A model generated the notes under the pieces. It was not told where the DNA came from and made no database searches. It saw only the letters and a list, made by a program, of their open reading frames with translations. From Singulisphaera sp. GP187 (lineage in GTDB: Bacteria > Planctomycetota > Planctomycetia > Gemmatales > Gemmataceae), in NCBI GenBank assembly GCA_945905925.1, contig CAMDQN010000029.1, forward strand, positions 1 to 54,100: a stretch of 54,100 nt of DNA. Reading direction: 5' to 3'. Shown piece after piece: positions 35,725 through 45,055 of the stretch. The translations under genes were made by a program, and so were the position numbers. Position 1 is the stretch's first letter. Every line of letters begins with the position of its first letter.

Positions 35725-37908
35725 TCAGTCGGTGATGTTGGCGAGGTAGTCCTCGTACTTCTTGCGCGCCTTGAACTCGTCGGTCACGAACGCCTTCTGC
35801 TTCGCGGTCAGCGCGTCGATTTCCTTCTCCTGATCGGAGAGCTTCTTGAGGTAGGTGGCGTACACCTCGGCCTCCTTCGGCGTCTCTCGCAGGTTCTTCC
35901 GAATGCGGTCCTGGTCGATGGTGAGGCGCTGAAGGTCCGCGCTGATCTGGTTCAACTCGCGGAGCGCGCTGTCCCACATGCCCTTGATCTTGAGGGCCTC
36001 TTCGAGCTTCTGCTTGAGGGCCGGGCTAGCTTCACTCAACGAGATAAAGTAGCGGATCTGGTTCTCGGCTCCGTTGGTCAGGCTCACAGTCGCAGTGACG
36101 TCCTTCTCTTCCTTGACGGTGAAGGATTTGGTTTCGCCAGCATTGAGTGTGTGCTGGAAGCGGAACACCTCGGGCGTGTCTTCCACGGGCTTGGGCGTGT
36201 CCACGAACTTGAACTGCTGCGCGGTGCGGTTCGGGTGCTCGATCAACAGCGTGCGGTCCGTCTGCGAACGGTTCACCACCTTGTACGTCGTCTCCTCCGT
36301 GATCTTCGTCACCGTCGTCACGATTCCGCGGACCGCCTTGACGCTGGTGATCTTCTGCTTGCCGGCGCCGGCCTTCGGATCGACTTCCGTTCCGAGATCG
36401 ATCGCGTAGGAGAGCAGACGCTCTTCGTTGGGTTGCACATCCAGAACGCGGGTGTCGCCGGCGTAGACGCTGCCCTCGAACACCGTGATCGGACCTTGAT
36501 TGAGATGCGCGCCGCTCGTGTTCTTGAAGCGCAAACCCAACAGCGGGTGCTTGGCTTGCACGTTGGAGTTGTAGATGCTGACCCGCGTCCCTTCGATCTC
36601 CTTGCCCACGATGGGCAGCATCGCCGACTTCTGGCGAGGGAGCGTAACCGGGTGGTCGATGGTGTATTGGTAGAAATCGCCGAGCGCGCCGGCGGTCGCG
36701 GCGTTGCCCACGCTCCCGTGGCCCAACCGCTGCGCCAGTTCAGCGGCGGTGTCGCGCGCGAACTTCGCGTTCGGGTCGTTGGGCCGAACCGATCGACCCA
36801 GGCCGCTCTCGCGAACGGGTGCCCCAAACGCCAGCGCCGGTGCCGCGCCGAGGCGTGTGCCGTCGGTGTCTTTGAGAGCCTTGTCCAGTTCCTTGAGCGC
36901 CTCGTCCTGTTTCTTCGAGACCTGCAATTCATTTCCGAAGCCGCCGCGATACGTCACGGGTCGCAGCGATGCGAACAGTTCCGGCTCGACCGTCGGCCGG
37001 TTGATGTAGAGCGGGTTGTAGAGATCCATCTTGAACGAGATCGGGCGCCCGGACACGAGCGCCATCTTCACGCTGTTCCAGTCCTCATCGGTGGGGTTCT
37101 CGACCATCGCCCAGCCTTGCAGATACGGCTTGTCCTTGTCCGCCATCAGAAGCCGGTAGCTCGTCTTCCAGATCGGCGCCTCGATGACGTAACCCACCTG
37201 GACCTTGCGTTTGCCTTCGCCCGCGAAGTGCAGTTGAACCGCCTTCTTCCCGTTGTCGTGGCTCAGCGTCAGCACTTCGAGCGCCCGGCGGAATTCGCTC
37301 TCGATGATCGGGTTCGAGAATCGCAGGCTCTGAATGTCGGACATCTTGACCGCGCGCATACCTTCGGCGCACCACATGTTCAGCACTTCCAATTCGACGG
37401 TCGCGGCGCCGGCGGGCACCCGTTGCTTCTCAACGCCGACGATGGTGCCGGTGAGTTTTCCGGGCTGGTTCGCCGCGGTCGCGCTGATCGCGACCTCGAT
37501 GCGCTCGCCACGCATCTGGGACACGATCCCCGCGAACGTCGGGTTATTGTTCAGGTTGATCGCGAAACTCGACAGCGTGCGCGCGATCGGTTCGCGTGAG
37601 TCGTAGCTCACGGCGGAGACTCGTCCGGTCTTGCTGAAGTCTTCGAGCACCATGCTCTTGAGCAGGTCGTTGATGTCCGCTTCCGGGAACGTCAGATCGA
37701 CGCGTGCGTCGCCGTCCACTTCGCCGGAGCGCGAGAAATAGCCCACGCCTGAGTTGAACAGCACGACCCGCGACAGTGGAAGCGTGGTCGCGGGCTTCAG
37801 GTCTTGTTTCGCCTCGCCCGCAGCGATCAGGAACTCATCCGCGCCAACGCCCGCCGCAATGCCCAGAGCGCCCGCGACCGGAGCCATCAGCAGCCACTTG
37901 CTTGCCAT
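35725..37908 (-). CDS. DUF4139-domain exported protein
   Basis: The product has 727 residues. A short signal segment (about 1-25) precedes long beta-rich DUF4139 sequence (about 45-620, including FNSGVGYFSRSG and YVIEAPIWKTSYRLL) and a C-terminal coiled coil (about 625-725) rich in Lys, Glu and Leu. DUF4139 is a common exported domain in planctomycetes and other bacteria with no established activity. ATG 37908 has GAGGAC upstream. The gene is divergent from the 38142 DUF1501 gene across 233 bp and precedes the SGNH-like gene. Confidence 0.8.
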   Translation of the reverse strand: MASKWLLMAPVAGALGIAAGVGADEFLIAAGEAKQDLKPATTLPLSRVVLFNSGVGYFSRSGEVDGDARVDLTFPEADINDLLKSMVLEDFSKTGRVSAVSYDSREPIARTLSSFAINLNNNPTFAGIVSQMRGERIEVAISATAANQPGKLTGTIVGVEKQRVPAGAATVELEVLNMWCAEGMRAVKMSDIQSLRFSNPIIESEFRRALEVLTLSHDNGKKAVQLHFAGEGKRKVQVGYVIEAPIWKTSYRLLMADKDKPYLQGWAMVENPTDEDWNSVKMALVSGRPISFKMDLYNPLYINRPTVEPELFASLRPVTYRGGFGNELQVSKKQDEALKELDKALKDTDGTRLGAAPALAFGAPVRESGLGRSVRPNDPNAKFARDTAAELAQRLGHGSVGNAATAGALGDFYQYTIDHPVTLPRQKSAMLPIVGKEIEGTRVSIYNSNVQAKHPLLGLRFKNTSGAHLNQGPITVFEGSVYAGDTRVLDVQPNEERLLSYAIDLGTEVDPKAGAGKQKITSVKAVRGIVTTVTKITEETTYKVVNRSQTDRTLLIEHPNRTAQQFKFVDTPKPVEDTPEVFRFQHTLNAGETKSFTVKEEKDVTATVSLTNGAENQIRYFISLSEASPALKQKLEEALKIKGMWDSALRELNQISADLQRLTIDQDRIRKNLRETPKEAEVYATYLKKLSDQEKEIDALTAKQKAFVTDEFKARKKYEDYLANITD

Positions 37909-38141
37909 GATTCGTCCTCAGGTTAAAGTGCCCCGAACCGGGTCGGGAAAGGTCCGGCGGTGCTGCCGAGACACTGGAGATAGTAACGCTTTCTCGGCCC
38001 GAATGTAACGAGCAGCCACACGAGTTGTTACAACTCCCCGCGCCGAAACACCGCTTTCCGTTGCACTCCGCCCGCGGATCGGGTGGAATAGAGCAACCCG
38101 CCAGGGTTCCCGCCGACCCCGCCCTCCTCCGGTACGACGCA

Positions 38142-39527
38142 ATGCTGCGACTCGTCTCCCCCGACGATGCCAACCACCTCTCCCGTCGCGAATGGCTGCG
38201 TGCCGGCGCGATCGGCCTCGGCGGGCTGACGCTCCCGCAACTGCTCGCGCAACAAGCCCGCGCGACACCGTCCGCGAAGCCCGCGAAGGCGAAGTCGGTC
38301 ATCATCTTCGGGTTGACCGGCGGACCGTCGCAGCACGACACCTGGGATCCGAAACCCGACGCGCCGCTCGAAGTTCGCGGGCCGTTCGTCACGATCGCGA
38401 GCCGCACGGTAGGGTTGCGCGTCGGCGAACTAATGCCCGAAACCGCGAAGCTCACCGACAAGATCGCGGTACTGCGAGCGGTCGTCACCAACGACAACGC
38501 GCACTCATCGAGTGGCTACCAGATGCTCACCGGCGTGCCGCACGCACCGCTGAACGTCGAAAGTGCGCTGCCAAAAGCGCCGAACAACTGGCCGTCACTC
38601 GGCGCGATGGTGCGCTACCTGCGTCCTGCCGCGGGTCAACTGCCTTCCGCGGTCACGCTGCCGGAACACATCTGGAACGACGGCAACTTCCCGTGGCCCG
38701 GTCAGGACGCGGGTCTGCTTGGGCGCAAGCACGACCCGTGGCTCATCCACTGCGACCCCGCTGACGCGAAGTTCAAGATCGGCGCACTCGCTCCGCCCGA
38801 TGAAGTGCCCGCGTCGCGATTGTCGGACCGGCGCGAACTGCTCGACGGGATCAACCGCCGGATGGAATCAGCCGGGAGTCGCGGTTCGTTCGACCTACAC
38901 GACGCGAACACACAGAAAGCGTTCGAGTTGGTCTCATCTGGGGCAGCGCGGGCCGCGTTCGACATCGAGCGCGAACCCGACCGCCTGCGCGAGCGATACG
39001 GCCGCAGCCGGTTCGCGCAAAGCTGCTTGCTCGCTCGCCGCTTGGTGGAAGCGGGCGTGTCGCTGGTGCAAATCAACTGGACTCGCATCGCAAAGTTAGA
39101 GAACCAGGGCGGGTGGGACACGCACGCGAAGCACAACCAGTCCGCGAAGGACTTCCTGATGCCGATGATGGACCGCGCATTCTCGGCACTGGTAACCGAT
39201 CTGGATGCTCGCGGGATGCTCGATGAAACGCTGGTAGTGTGGTTCGGCGAGTTCGGGCGCACGCCGAAGTTCAACGGCAACGCCGGGCGCGACCACTGGG
39301 GCCACGTGTTCTCACTCGCTCTCGCCGGCGGCGGGATTCGCGGCGGCGTTGTCTACGGTTCGTCGGACAAGAACGGCGCGTATGCGGCCGACGGGCGTGT
39401 CGAGCCGCGCGACTTAATCGCCACCGTGCTGGACCGCCTCGGGTTCGGAGCGGACGCCGAACTGCGCGACGCCGAAGGGCGCCCGTTCGCGGCCAGTCGC
39501 GGTAGCGTCATCAAAGCGATTGTGTAA
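38142..39527 (+). CDS. DUF1501 exported protein (second copy in window)
   Basis: The product has 461 residues. A Tat motif SRREWL (14-19) with hydrophobic stretch leads into DUF1501, identifiable by FGLTGGPSQHDTWDPKP, ALVTDLDARGMLDETL and WFGEFGRTPKFNG. It lacks a PSD1 partner nearby, unlike the DUF1501 gene at 8.2 kb. The sulfatase-superfamily fold is expected, but substrate is unknown. ATG 38142 lacks a clear ribosome site but begins the family-typical N-terminus. It is followed 30 bp later by another DUF1501 gene, forming a tandem pair. Confidence 0.88.
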   Translation: MLRLVSPDDANHLSRREWLRAGAIGLGGLTLPQLLAQQARATPSAKPAKAKSVIIFGLTGGPSQHDTWDPKPDAPLEVRGPFVTIASRTVGLRVGELMPETAKLTDKIAVLRAVVTNDNAHSSSGYQMLTGVPHAPLNVESALPKAPNNWPSLGAMVRYLRPAAGQLPSAVTLPEHIWNDGNFPWPGQDAGLLGRKHDPWLIHCDPADAKFKIGALAPPDEVPASRLSDRRELLDGINRRMESAGSRGSFDLHDANTQKAFELVSSGAARAAFDIEREPDRLRERYGRSRFAQSCLLARRLVEAGVSLVQINWTRIAKLENQGGWDTHAKHNQSAKDFLMPMMDRAFSALVTDLDARGMLDETLVVWFGEFGRTPKFNGNAGRDHWGHVFSLALAGGGIRGGVVYGSSDKNGAYAADGRVEPRDLIATVLDRLGFGADAELRDAEGRPFAASRGSVIKAIV

Positions 39528-39557
39528 GCGCGACGATTCCTTGCCGGAGTTCCCGCG

Positions 39558-41039
39558 ATGCTCCGAATCCTCGGCAGTCCGAAGCGCTCGTGCAACGGCG
39601 TCACGCGCCGCGACCTTCTCCGCGCCGGCTCGCTCTCGCTCCTAACAGGGGGCTTTCGCCCTACGCTCGCCAGCGCAAAAGCGGGCGAGACGCCCGCGCT
39701 CCGCGGAAAGAAAGCCAAGAACGTCATCCTGCTCTACCTCTTCGGCGGGCCGAGCCAGATCGACACGTTCGACCCCAAGCCGGACGCGCCCGCCGAAATT
39801 CGCGGCGAGATGAAGTCGATCCGCACCGTCGTGCCCGGTCTCGACATCAACGAGCATTTGCCGAACGTCGCGCGCGTGATGGACCGCGTCACGCTCCTCC
39901 GGTCGCTCAACCACCCGTGGAACTTCCACGGCATGCAGTACGCCACGACCGGCTTACCACAGGGAACGATCCCCATCGAGGAGACGCAGCAGCACCCCGA
40001 ACAGTGGCCGTTCGTCGGTTCGGTGGTGACGTACCTGAACCATAAGGCGCACGGGGCGAAGCCGAGAGGCAGCGTACCGGACAATGTCGTGCTACCCTGG
40101 CTCCTCAGCTCGAAGCGGACGATGCCGCCTTACGCGCGGCTGCATGCGGCGCACCTCGGCGGCGAGTTCGACCCGATCTGGAGCGAGTTCCGCGGCAGCG
40201 CAACGCGAACCGTCCGCCGGGCCGCGTGGGGAGAGCCGGAAGAGTTCCGCGACCCACACCTCGGCATCACACCGGATAGCCGGTTCGAGTTCGCGGCCGG
40301 CACCGCGATCACCGACGACATGACGCTCGACCGGCTCAGCAGCCGCCGCTCCCTTCTTGAGCAGTTCGACGCGGCAAGGCGCGAAGCTGACAAGTCGCGC
40401 ACGGGGAGAAAGTTCGACGAGAACCGCGCGCTCGCGTTCTCGCTGATGGACTCACCGAAGATCCGCACCGCGCTCGACCTCGGTCGCGAATCGGAGAAAC
40501 AGCGCTCGCGCTACGGCATGACGCTGTTCGGGCAGGGTGCGTTGCAAGCGCGAAGATTGGTGGAAGCCGGTTGCAAGTTCGTCACGGTGATCTGGGACGA
40601 GTTCGGGCAACTCAACACCGGTTGGGACACGCACGAGGACCAGAAGAACCGGCTGAAGACCGACCTGCTCCCCGGCTTCGATCTCGCGTTCTCGGCGCTG
40701 ATCGAAGACCTCACACAACGCGGAATGCTCGACGACACACTGGTGCTGGTGTTGAGCGAAATGGGCCGCACGCCGAAGCTCCAGAGCGACGGTCGCGGGC
40801 ACTGGGGGCGGGCGTACTGCAACTTGATGGCCGGCGGCGGTGTTGCTCGCGGAAAGGTGATCGGCAAGACGGACAAGATAGCGTCCACACCGACCGATCG
40901 GCCGCTGAAGGCGAAGGACGTGCTCGCGACGATGTACCACCTGCTCGGCATCGACCACGAGATGACCGTCACGGACAAACTGGACCGCCCGGTGCCGCTG
41001 CTCCCCTACGGCGAGGTGATCCGCGAAGCGCTCGCATGA
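39558..41039 (+). CDS. DUF1501 exported protein with in-frame REP-like insertion
   Basis: The product has 493 residues. TRRDLL at 16-21 begins a Tat-type signal. The DUF1501 body is complete (LFGGPSQIDTFDPKP, LVLSEMGRTPKLQ and the C-terminal HLLGIDHEM region). Between the signal peptide and the domain, residues about 34-50 include AGETPALRG, encoded by a palindromic GC-rich stretch that resembles a translated repeat rather than family sequence. GGAG lies upstream of ATG 39558. It forms a tandem pair with the preceding DUF1501 gene. Confidence 0.88.
   Translation: MLRILGSPKRSCNGVTRRDLLRAGSLSLLTGGFRPTLASAKAGETPALRGKKAKNVILLYLFGGPSQIDTFDPKPDAPAEIRGEMKSIRTVVPGLDINEHLPNVARVMDRVTLLRSLNHPWNFHGMQYATTGLPQGTIPIEETQQHPEQWPFVGSVVTYLNHKAHGAKPRGSVPDNVVLPWLLSSKRTMPPYARLHAAHLGGEFDPIWSEFRGSATRTVRRAAWGEPEEFRDPHLGITPDSRFEFAAGTAITDDMTLDRLSSRRSLLEQFDAARREADKSRTGRKFDENRALAFSLMDSPKIRTALDLGRESEKQRSRYGMTLFGQGALQARRLVEAGCKFVTVIWDEFGQLNTGWDTHEDQKNRLKTDLLPGFDLAFSALIEDLTQRGMLDDTLVLVLSEMGRTPKLQSDGRGHWGRAYCNLMAGGGVARGKVIGKTDKIASTPTDRPLKAKDVLATMYHLLGIDHEMTVTDKLDRPVPLLPYGEVIREALA
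39681..39697. repeat. GCGGGCG-AGA-CGCCCGC palindrome inside DUF1501 coding sequence
   Basis: A 7-bp perfect stem with a 3-nt loop is embedded at codons 42-47 of the DUF1501 gene, in a segment without counterpart in the 38142 paralogue. A competing stem with CTCGCC at about 39665-39670 is also possible. It reads in frame without disrupting the gene. Confidence 0.55.
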
Positions 41040-41077
41040 GGCGCGGCGACCGCGCGACGGCGAAGACTTGCCCCGCC

Positions 41078-42124
41078 CTACGCAGAGCGTAACACGAACA
41101 CCACCGACACCGCGTTGAACAGCGAGTGAACGAGCACCGGCACAAGCAGACCGTTCGTGCGCACCGCGAGCCAGCCCAACCCCAACCCCAACACGAACAG
41201 CGGGACCGGGTTCGGCCAGACGGCGTGGTGCATGAGCGCGAAGAAGGCAGCCGTCGCGTACACCGCCCGCGCCCGGCGCGCCCCGGTGCGCGTAAAACGC
41301 CACAACACGCCAAGTCCCACCACGAGCGCGCACGCGAAGACCACCGGCTGCCACTTCCCGCCCGTCGCGGCGAACAATCCCGCCGCGCCCATCACGAACC
41401 ACGGCCGCGTGCCCGTTATGGGTAGCACGCCTACACCGGGCAGTTTCATCCGCCCGACGCACCACCACAGCAGCACCCCGCGAATGATGATCTCCTCTCG
41501 CAGCGGCGCACCGACGCACGCTTCCAGCGCGAGCAGAAGTTGATCACGCAGCGGGCGCGCGCCGAGTTTCGCGAGCGGGTGCGTCTCCGGCGGCACATCG
41601 AGTTGCTGTGAAACCACGTTCACGACCGCGTTGAAGAGCAACACGATCGGCGTGAGAACGCACCACGCGAGTACCGCGAGTGTGACCTTTCCCGCGACGC
41701 TGCCGCTCAGGTTCGGCCGCCAGTTCGGGTACCGCGTGTGGCGAATGAGGTACAACACGACGAGGACGAGCGGCAGCGAAAGCAGGTTCGTCCACAGCCC
41801 GCGGAGCGTGTTCGCTTCGCGCCTTGCTTCCGGCGGTGAGTCCTTCGCGTCCGGTGGCGACAGCGAGTCGCCGTAAACGAACTGATAGAAGCCGCTCTCG
41901 TGGAGCAACGCGAACACCACGGCTGGCAGCACAAACATGACCACCAGGAACGCGATCGTTACCTCGAACCCGCTCCACGGAACCGGAAACGGCGTCCACC
42001 TGGGCAAGAGTAGCGAGGCTTTCGGCCGCAGCACGTGCGCCACGAGTCCGACAGGCAGGGCGACCGCCGCGACGATCGCACCGGCCGTCAGCAGTCGCGA
42101 GAGTTCCGACAAATCAATCGGCAC
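41078..42124 (-). CDS. CPBP-family intramembrane metalloprotease
   Basis: The product has 348 residues and is largely hydrophobic, with about eight membrane segments. The CPBP (Abi) protease motifs are intact: EEIIIR (210-215, EEXXXR), FFALMHH (294-300) and HSLFN (333-337). Members cleave substrates within membranes or act in bacteriocin self-protection. No bacteriocin gene is visible. The start is a GTG at 42124 with AAGGA about 8 nt upstream. It is convergent with the DUF1501 pair and divergent from trpC (88 bp between starts). Confidence 0.88.
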   Translation of the reverse strand: MPIDLSELSRLLTAGAIVAAVALPVGLVAHVLRPKASLLLPRWTPFPVPWSGFEVTIAFLVVMFVLPAVVFALLHESGFYQFVYGDSLSPPDAKDSPPEARREANTLRGLWTNLLSLPLVLVVLYLIRHTRYPNWRPNLSGSVAGKVTLAVLAWCVLTPIVLLFNAVVNVVSQQLDVPPETHPLAKLGARPLRDQLLLALEACVGAPLREEIIIRGVLLWWCVGRMKLPGVGVLPITGTRPWFVMGAAGLFAATGGKWQPVVFACALVVGLGVLWRFTRTGARRARAVYATAAFFALMHHAVWPNPVPLFVLGLGLGWLAVRTNGLLVPVLVHSLFNAVSVVFVLRSA

Positions 42125-42212
42125 GGTTCGTCCTTCGTAGCGCACGGAGGTTGGTGTTCGCGCATCAGGCCTTAAAATACCCGCTGCCCGGCCGCCCGCA
42201 CAGAGACGATGC

Positions 42213-42992
42213 ATGAGCAACATACTCGACCGGATTGTGGAAACGAAGTTGCGCGAGATCGCAAGTGCGAAGTCCGCGGTGCCCGAGATCGAACTCGAGC
42301 GCCGCGCCGCGAAAATGGAACCACCGCGCGACTTCAAGCTCGCGATCCGTCAGATTGGGAAGATCACGGTTATCGCGGAGGTGAAGAAAGCGTCGCCGTC
42401 CGCGGGCGTAATCCGCGCCGACTTTGACCCGGTACGCATCGCGACGACTTACGAACAGCACGGTGCCACCGCGATCAGCGTTCTGACGGACACCGATTAC
42501 TTCCAGGGGCGTTTGCAGTACCTCACCGACGTGAAGGCTGCGGTCGCGTGCCCGGTGTTGCGGAAGGACTTTGTCCTCGACCGCTACCAACTGCTCGAAG
42601 CGCGCTGCGCCGGTGCGGACGCGGTGTTGTTGATCGCGGAGTGTCTACCGGGTGACCGGCTGGCGGAGCTTCAGAAGCAGGCGATTGCGCTGGGGCTTCA
42701 CACGCTGGTGGAACTGCACGACGCGGACCAGTTGCCGCGTGTGCTCGACTGTGGCGCGGCGATCGTTGGCATCAACAACCGCGATCTGCGAACGTTCGTG
42801 ACTCGCCTGGAACACACACTGGAGTTGCTGCCGAAGATTCCGCTTGATCGTGTCGTTGTGAGTGAGAGCGGCATCAAGACGCACCCGGACCTGGTGCGGT
42901 TGGGCGCGGCCGGCGCGCGGGCGGTACTGGTGGGTGAATCGCTCATGCGCGCCGAAGACATCGGCGCGGCTCTGGATGCGCTGCGAGGGTGA
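42213..42992 (+). CDS. trpC: Indole-3-glycerol-phosphate synthase
   Basis: The product has 259 residues, the normal length for a stand-alone TIM-barrel TrpC. The catalytic and substrate residues are visible: Glu56 and Lys58 in AEVKKASPS, Lys118 in LRKDF, Glu168 in LVELHD, Asn188 in GINNRDL and Ser219 in SESG. The enzyme closes carboxyphenylaminodeoxyribulose phosphate to indole glycerol phosphate in tryptophan synthesis. No other trp gene is adjacent, as in many planctomycetes with scattered trp genes. A GC-rich hairpin follows at 43027. Confidence 0.94.
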   Translation: MSNILDRIVETKLREIASAKSAVPEIELERRAAKMEPPRDFKLAIRQIGKITVIAEVKKASPSAGVIRADFDPVRIATTYEQHGATAISVLTDTDYFQGRLQYLTDVKAAVACPVLRKDFVLDRYQLLEARCAGADAVLLIAECLPGDRLAELQKQAIALGLHTLVELHDADQLPRVLDCGAAIVGINNRDLRTFVTRLEHTLELLPKIPLDRVVVSESGIKTHPDLVRLGAAGARAVLVGESLMRAEDIGAALDALRG

Positions 42993-43026
42993 GCGATTGA
43001 GCGCGCAAAAGAGTAACGTTTAGCGT

Positions 43027-43043
43027 TGGCCCCGGAGGGGCCA
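43027..43043. terminator. GC-rich hairpin between convergent trpC and Gfo/Idh/MocA genes
   Basis: TGGCCCC/GGGGCCA forms a 7-bp stem with a GGA loop, 34 nt after the trpC stop and 45 nt before the convergent stop. It can serve both genes. There is no U-tract. Confidence 0.55.
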
Positions 43044-43088
43044 TGCTTTGGTCTGGTCGCACTGAGATTTACTTGGGCACTGCGTCAC

Positions 43089-44204
43089 TCACTCTACTTC
43101 GCTCAGTTCCACCAGCCGGCTCTTCTCCTTGAGCGACTTCGCCGCGGCGTGGACGATCGCCGTGACCGCGACGATCTCCGCGTGCGGGATCGGCTCCTTC
43201 TTGGTCTTCACCATCTCGCGGAACGTCGCGGCCATACGGAACATCTCGTAGTGGTGGCCATACCAAAAATCGCCCTCGATCGACGGCGTGAACTCGAACT
43301 TCTTCTTCTGGAAGTACACGGCCGTGTGGCAGTATTCCCACTGCTCGTTGGGTCGCCCGAACCAGATCTCCGCGGGCATCCGGTCCGGGTACGTCACCAG
43401 CGCGTGGCAGGTGTCCTCGCGCGCGTACATGCTCACCGCTTGCGCGCCCGCGCCGAGCAGCGTGACCACGCTCCACGCGGGATGCTGGCCGTACACCATC
43501 CAACCGTCCGGCCGGTAACCGCCCTGCACGGCAGCGATCACGTAGCGAATTGGGCCGAACTCGTCCGCGTCGCGCTTCCGCACCGCTGCTTCCATCCCCT
43601 GATGGTGACGGAACAGGCTGCTGGACATGATCGGCGCGTTGTGCTTCTTCGCGAACTCCAGAATCTTCTTCGTTCCCGCGACCGAGCCGCCGATCGGCTT
43701 GTCACAGAACGTCGGCAAGCCGCGTTTGAGCGCGGGCGCGATCAGGTCGAAGTGATCTTCGCCGAACCCGCTCGCATCGCCGAGCCATACTGCGTCCACA
43801 CTCTCGACAAGCTCCTCAAGCGACTTCGCGGCCTTCACGCCCGGGAAGGCTTCGAGGTACGGCGGAATGACGGTCGCGTCCGCGTCGTAGTAGTGCGTGA
43901 TCTTGGTGTCGGAGAACGGAAGCTGGTCGAAGGTGAACTTTGGGTTGCGGTTGTACTTGCGGAACATCTCCGCGGAGCCGGGGTCGAGGTACTTTTTAAT
44001 AGCCGCGAGATCGATCTCCGGGTGGAGGTACTGCGCGAAGTGCCAGGTGTGGCCGTTCCGCGGTTGCGGCTTGCCCTTGATCGCTGCGGAGATGACGCCG
44101 ATACGGTACACCTTCGCCGGTTCGGGCGCGGCAGCGGTGGCACTCGAAGCCACCAGTGGCGTGAGAGCGGCGGCACCGAGGAGAACGTCGCGGCGGGTAG
44201 TCAT
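43089..44204 (-). CDS. Tat-exported Gfo/Idh/MocA-like protein
   Basis: The product has 371 residues. A Tat-type signal (TTRRDVLLGAAALTPLVA, residues 2-19) precedes a Rossmann-like domain with late motif CDKPIG (in place of the usual EKP) and the C-terminal substrate domain. The Gly-rich cofactor motif GXGXXG is not visible near the first strand (RIGVISAAIKGKP instead), so nucleotide binding may be altered. Planctomycetes encode many such Tat-exported homologues with unknown substrate, usually thought to be sugars. ATG 44204 begins the signal. A palindrome lies 16 nt upstream. Confidence 0.78.
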   Translation of the reverse strand: MTTRRDVLLGAAALTPLVASSATAAAPEPAKVYRIGVISAAIKGKPQPRNGHTWHFAQYLHPEIDLAAIKKYLDPGSAEMFRKYNRNPKFTFDQLPFSDTKITHYYDADATVIPPYLEAFPGVKAAKSLEELVESVDAVWLGDASGFGEDHFDLIAPALKRGLPTFCDKPIGGSVAGTKKILEFAKKHNAPIMSSSLFRHHQGMEAAVRKRDADEFGPIRYVIAAVQGGYRPDGWMVYGQHPAWSVVTLLGAGAQAVSMYAREDTCHALVTYPDRMPAEIWFGRPNEQWEYCHTAVYFQKKKFEFTPSIEGDFWYGHHYEMFRMAATFREMVKTKKEPIPHAEIVAVTAIVHAAAKSLKEKSRLVELSEVE

Positions 44205-44220
44205 GTGCGTGTTCCGTTCT

Positions 44221-44323
44221 TGTAGGGTGGGTCGAGATCCGCGGATGCGAATCGAAGGCCCACCACCCACGTCAACGGTCGATGGTGGGCCTTCGCCGCA
44301 AAGCCGGCTCGACCCACCCTACA
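44221..44323. repeat. GTAGGGTGGGTC-family palindrome with embedded stop codon
   Basis: The outer 16 bp (TGTAGGGTGGGTCGAG, 44221-44236) pair perfectly with 44308-44323, and an inner 13 bp (CGAAGGCCCACCA) pair with 44283-44295. The middle is unpaired. The TAG stop (44319-44321, minus strand) of the CACCR-type gene is part of the GTAG at the right end. The same outer sequence is found at 12057-12182, so these are two copies of one family. Confidence 0.9.
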
Positions 44324-45011
44324 CTTTGCCGAGAAGTAAATCCACTACCCAACACCCGCTAACATGCTCTCGAGCTACGCGACAATGCGAGAGCATCTCC
44401 GCATCGTCGCAGCCGGCGTCTTGAAGCGCATCCGCGAGGATCGGCATGCGGTCGAACGCGTGTTCCGCGTAAATGCCGCGAGCCAGCGCGAGCACGGTTT
44501 CCGTGAGCCATTCAAGTTGGATTTCGAGAGAGCGGAAGGGATTGCCGAAGATGTCGCGGACTACTTCTGCTTGCAGCGAAAGTTCTTCGCTGAATTCCGA
44601 TGGCCGCACCCCGGACGCGGGCCAGGGCATGTCCGCTGCGGCCCGGGCCGTCGCGAGCGCGGTGTCCTGGGCTGCTTCCATCTCGTCATCGGACCAACAC
44701 GCTGCTGCAACAGCATCCAACAGGTGACTCAGGTATCCGGTTCCACTACGGACGTCCGCATCTCGCGCGGCACCGATCGCCACTCTCACCAAGTCACCAA
44801 CCCGCGCCAGCATCTCGCCGGTGATTTCGCGGTCGGCGAAAGCTTCGGCCACGCTCACCGCACGTTCCACGAGCGGCGGGGTAAACGGGTTTAGCACCTG
44901 CCGACAGCAGGCGCAGGTAAACAACCGCAGTTTCCGCTTGCTCGCGCCCGCGCCGACGAACGTCAGCATCCCCCACGGCTCGGTTGCCGTCAGCCATTCC
45001 GGTTCTGTCAT
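44319..45011 (-). CDS. Gemmata-type 'CACCR' protein of unknown function
   Basis: The product has 230 residues. The N-terminal form (MTEPEWLTATEPWGML, then KLRLFTCACCRQVL) and the C-terminal CWVVDLLLGK are, from memory, features of a large paralogous family in Gemmataceae. Helices rich in Ala dominate the centre. No signal peptide or known domain is present. ATG 45011 follows GGGAGG closely. The final codons read AAA GTG TAG, the last GTG and TAG coming from the inserted GTAGGGTGGGTC palindrome, so the natural C-terminus may have been altered by a residue or two. Confidence 0.7.
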   Translation of the reverse strand: MTEPEWLTATEPWGMLTFVGAGASKRKLRLFTCACCRQVLNPFTPPLVERAVSVAEAFADREITGEMLARVGDLVRVAIGAARDADVRSGTGYLSHLLDAVAAACWSDDEMEAAQDTALATARAAADMPWPASGVRPSEFSEELSLQAEVVRDIFGNPFRSLEIQLEWLTETVLALARGIYAEHAFDRMPILADALQDAGCDDAEMLSHCRVAREHVSGCWVVDLLLGKV

Positions 45012-45055
45012 CCTCCCACCATAACGCGCGCCGGAGGTGGTCCGCTACCGCACGA

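Noticed and set aside
36151-37599. Plus-strand open frame of 482 codons opposite the DUF4139 gene
   Set aside because: The opposite strand shows DUF4139 motifs, a signal segment and a ribosome site. The antisense translation resembles no family.
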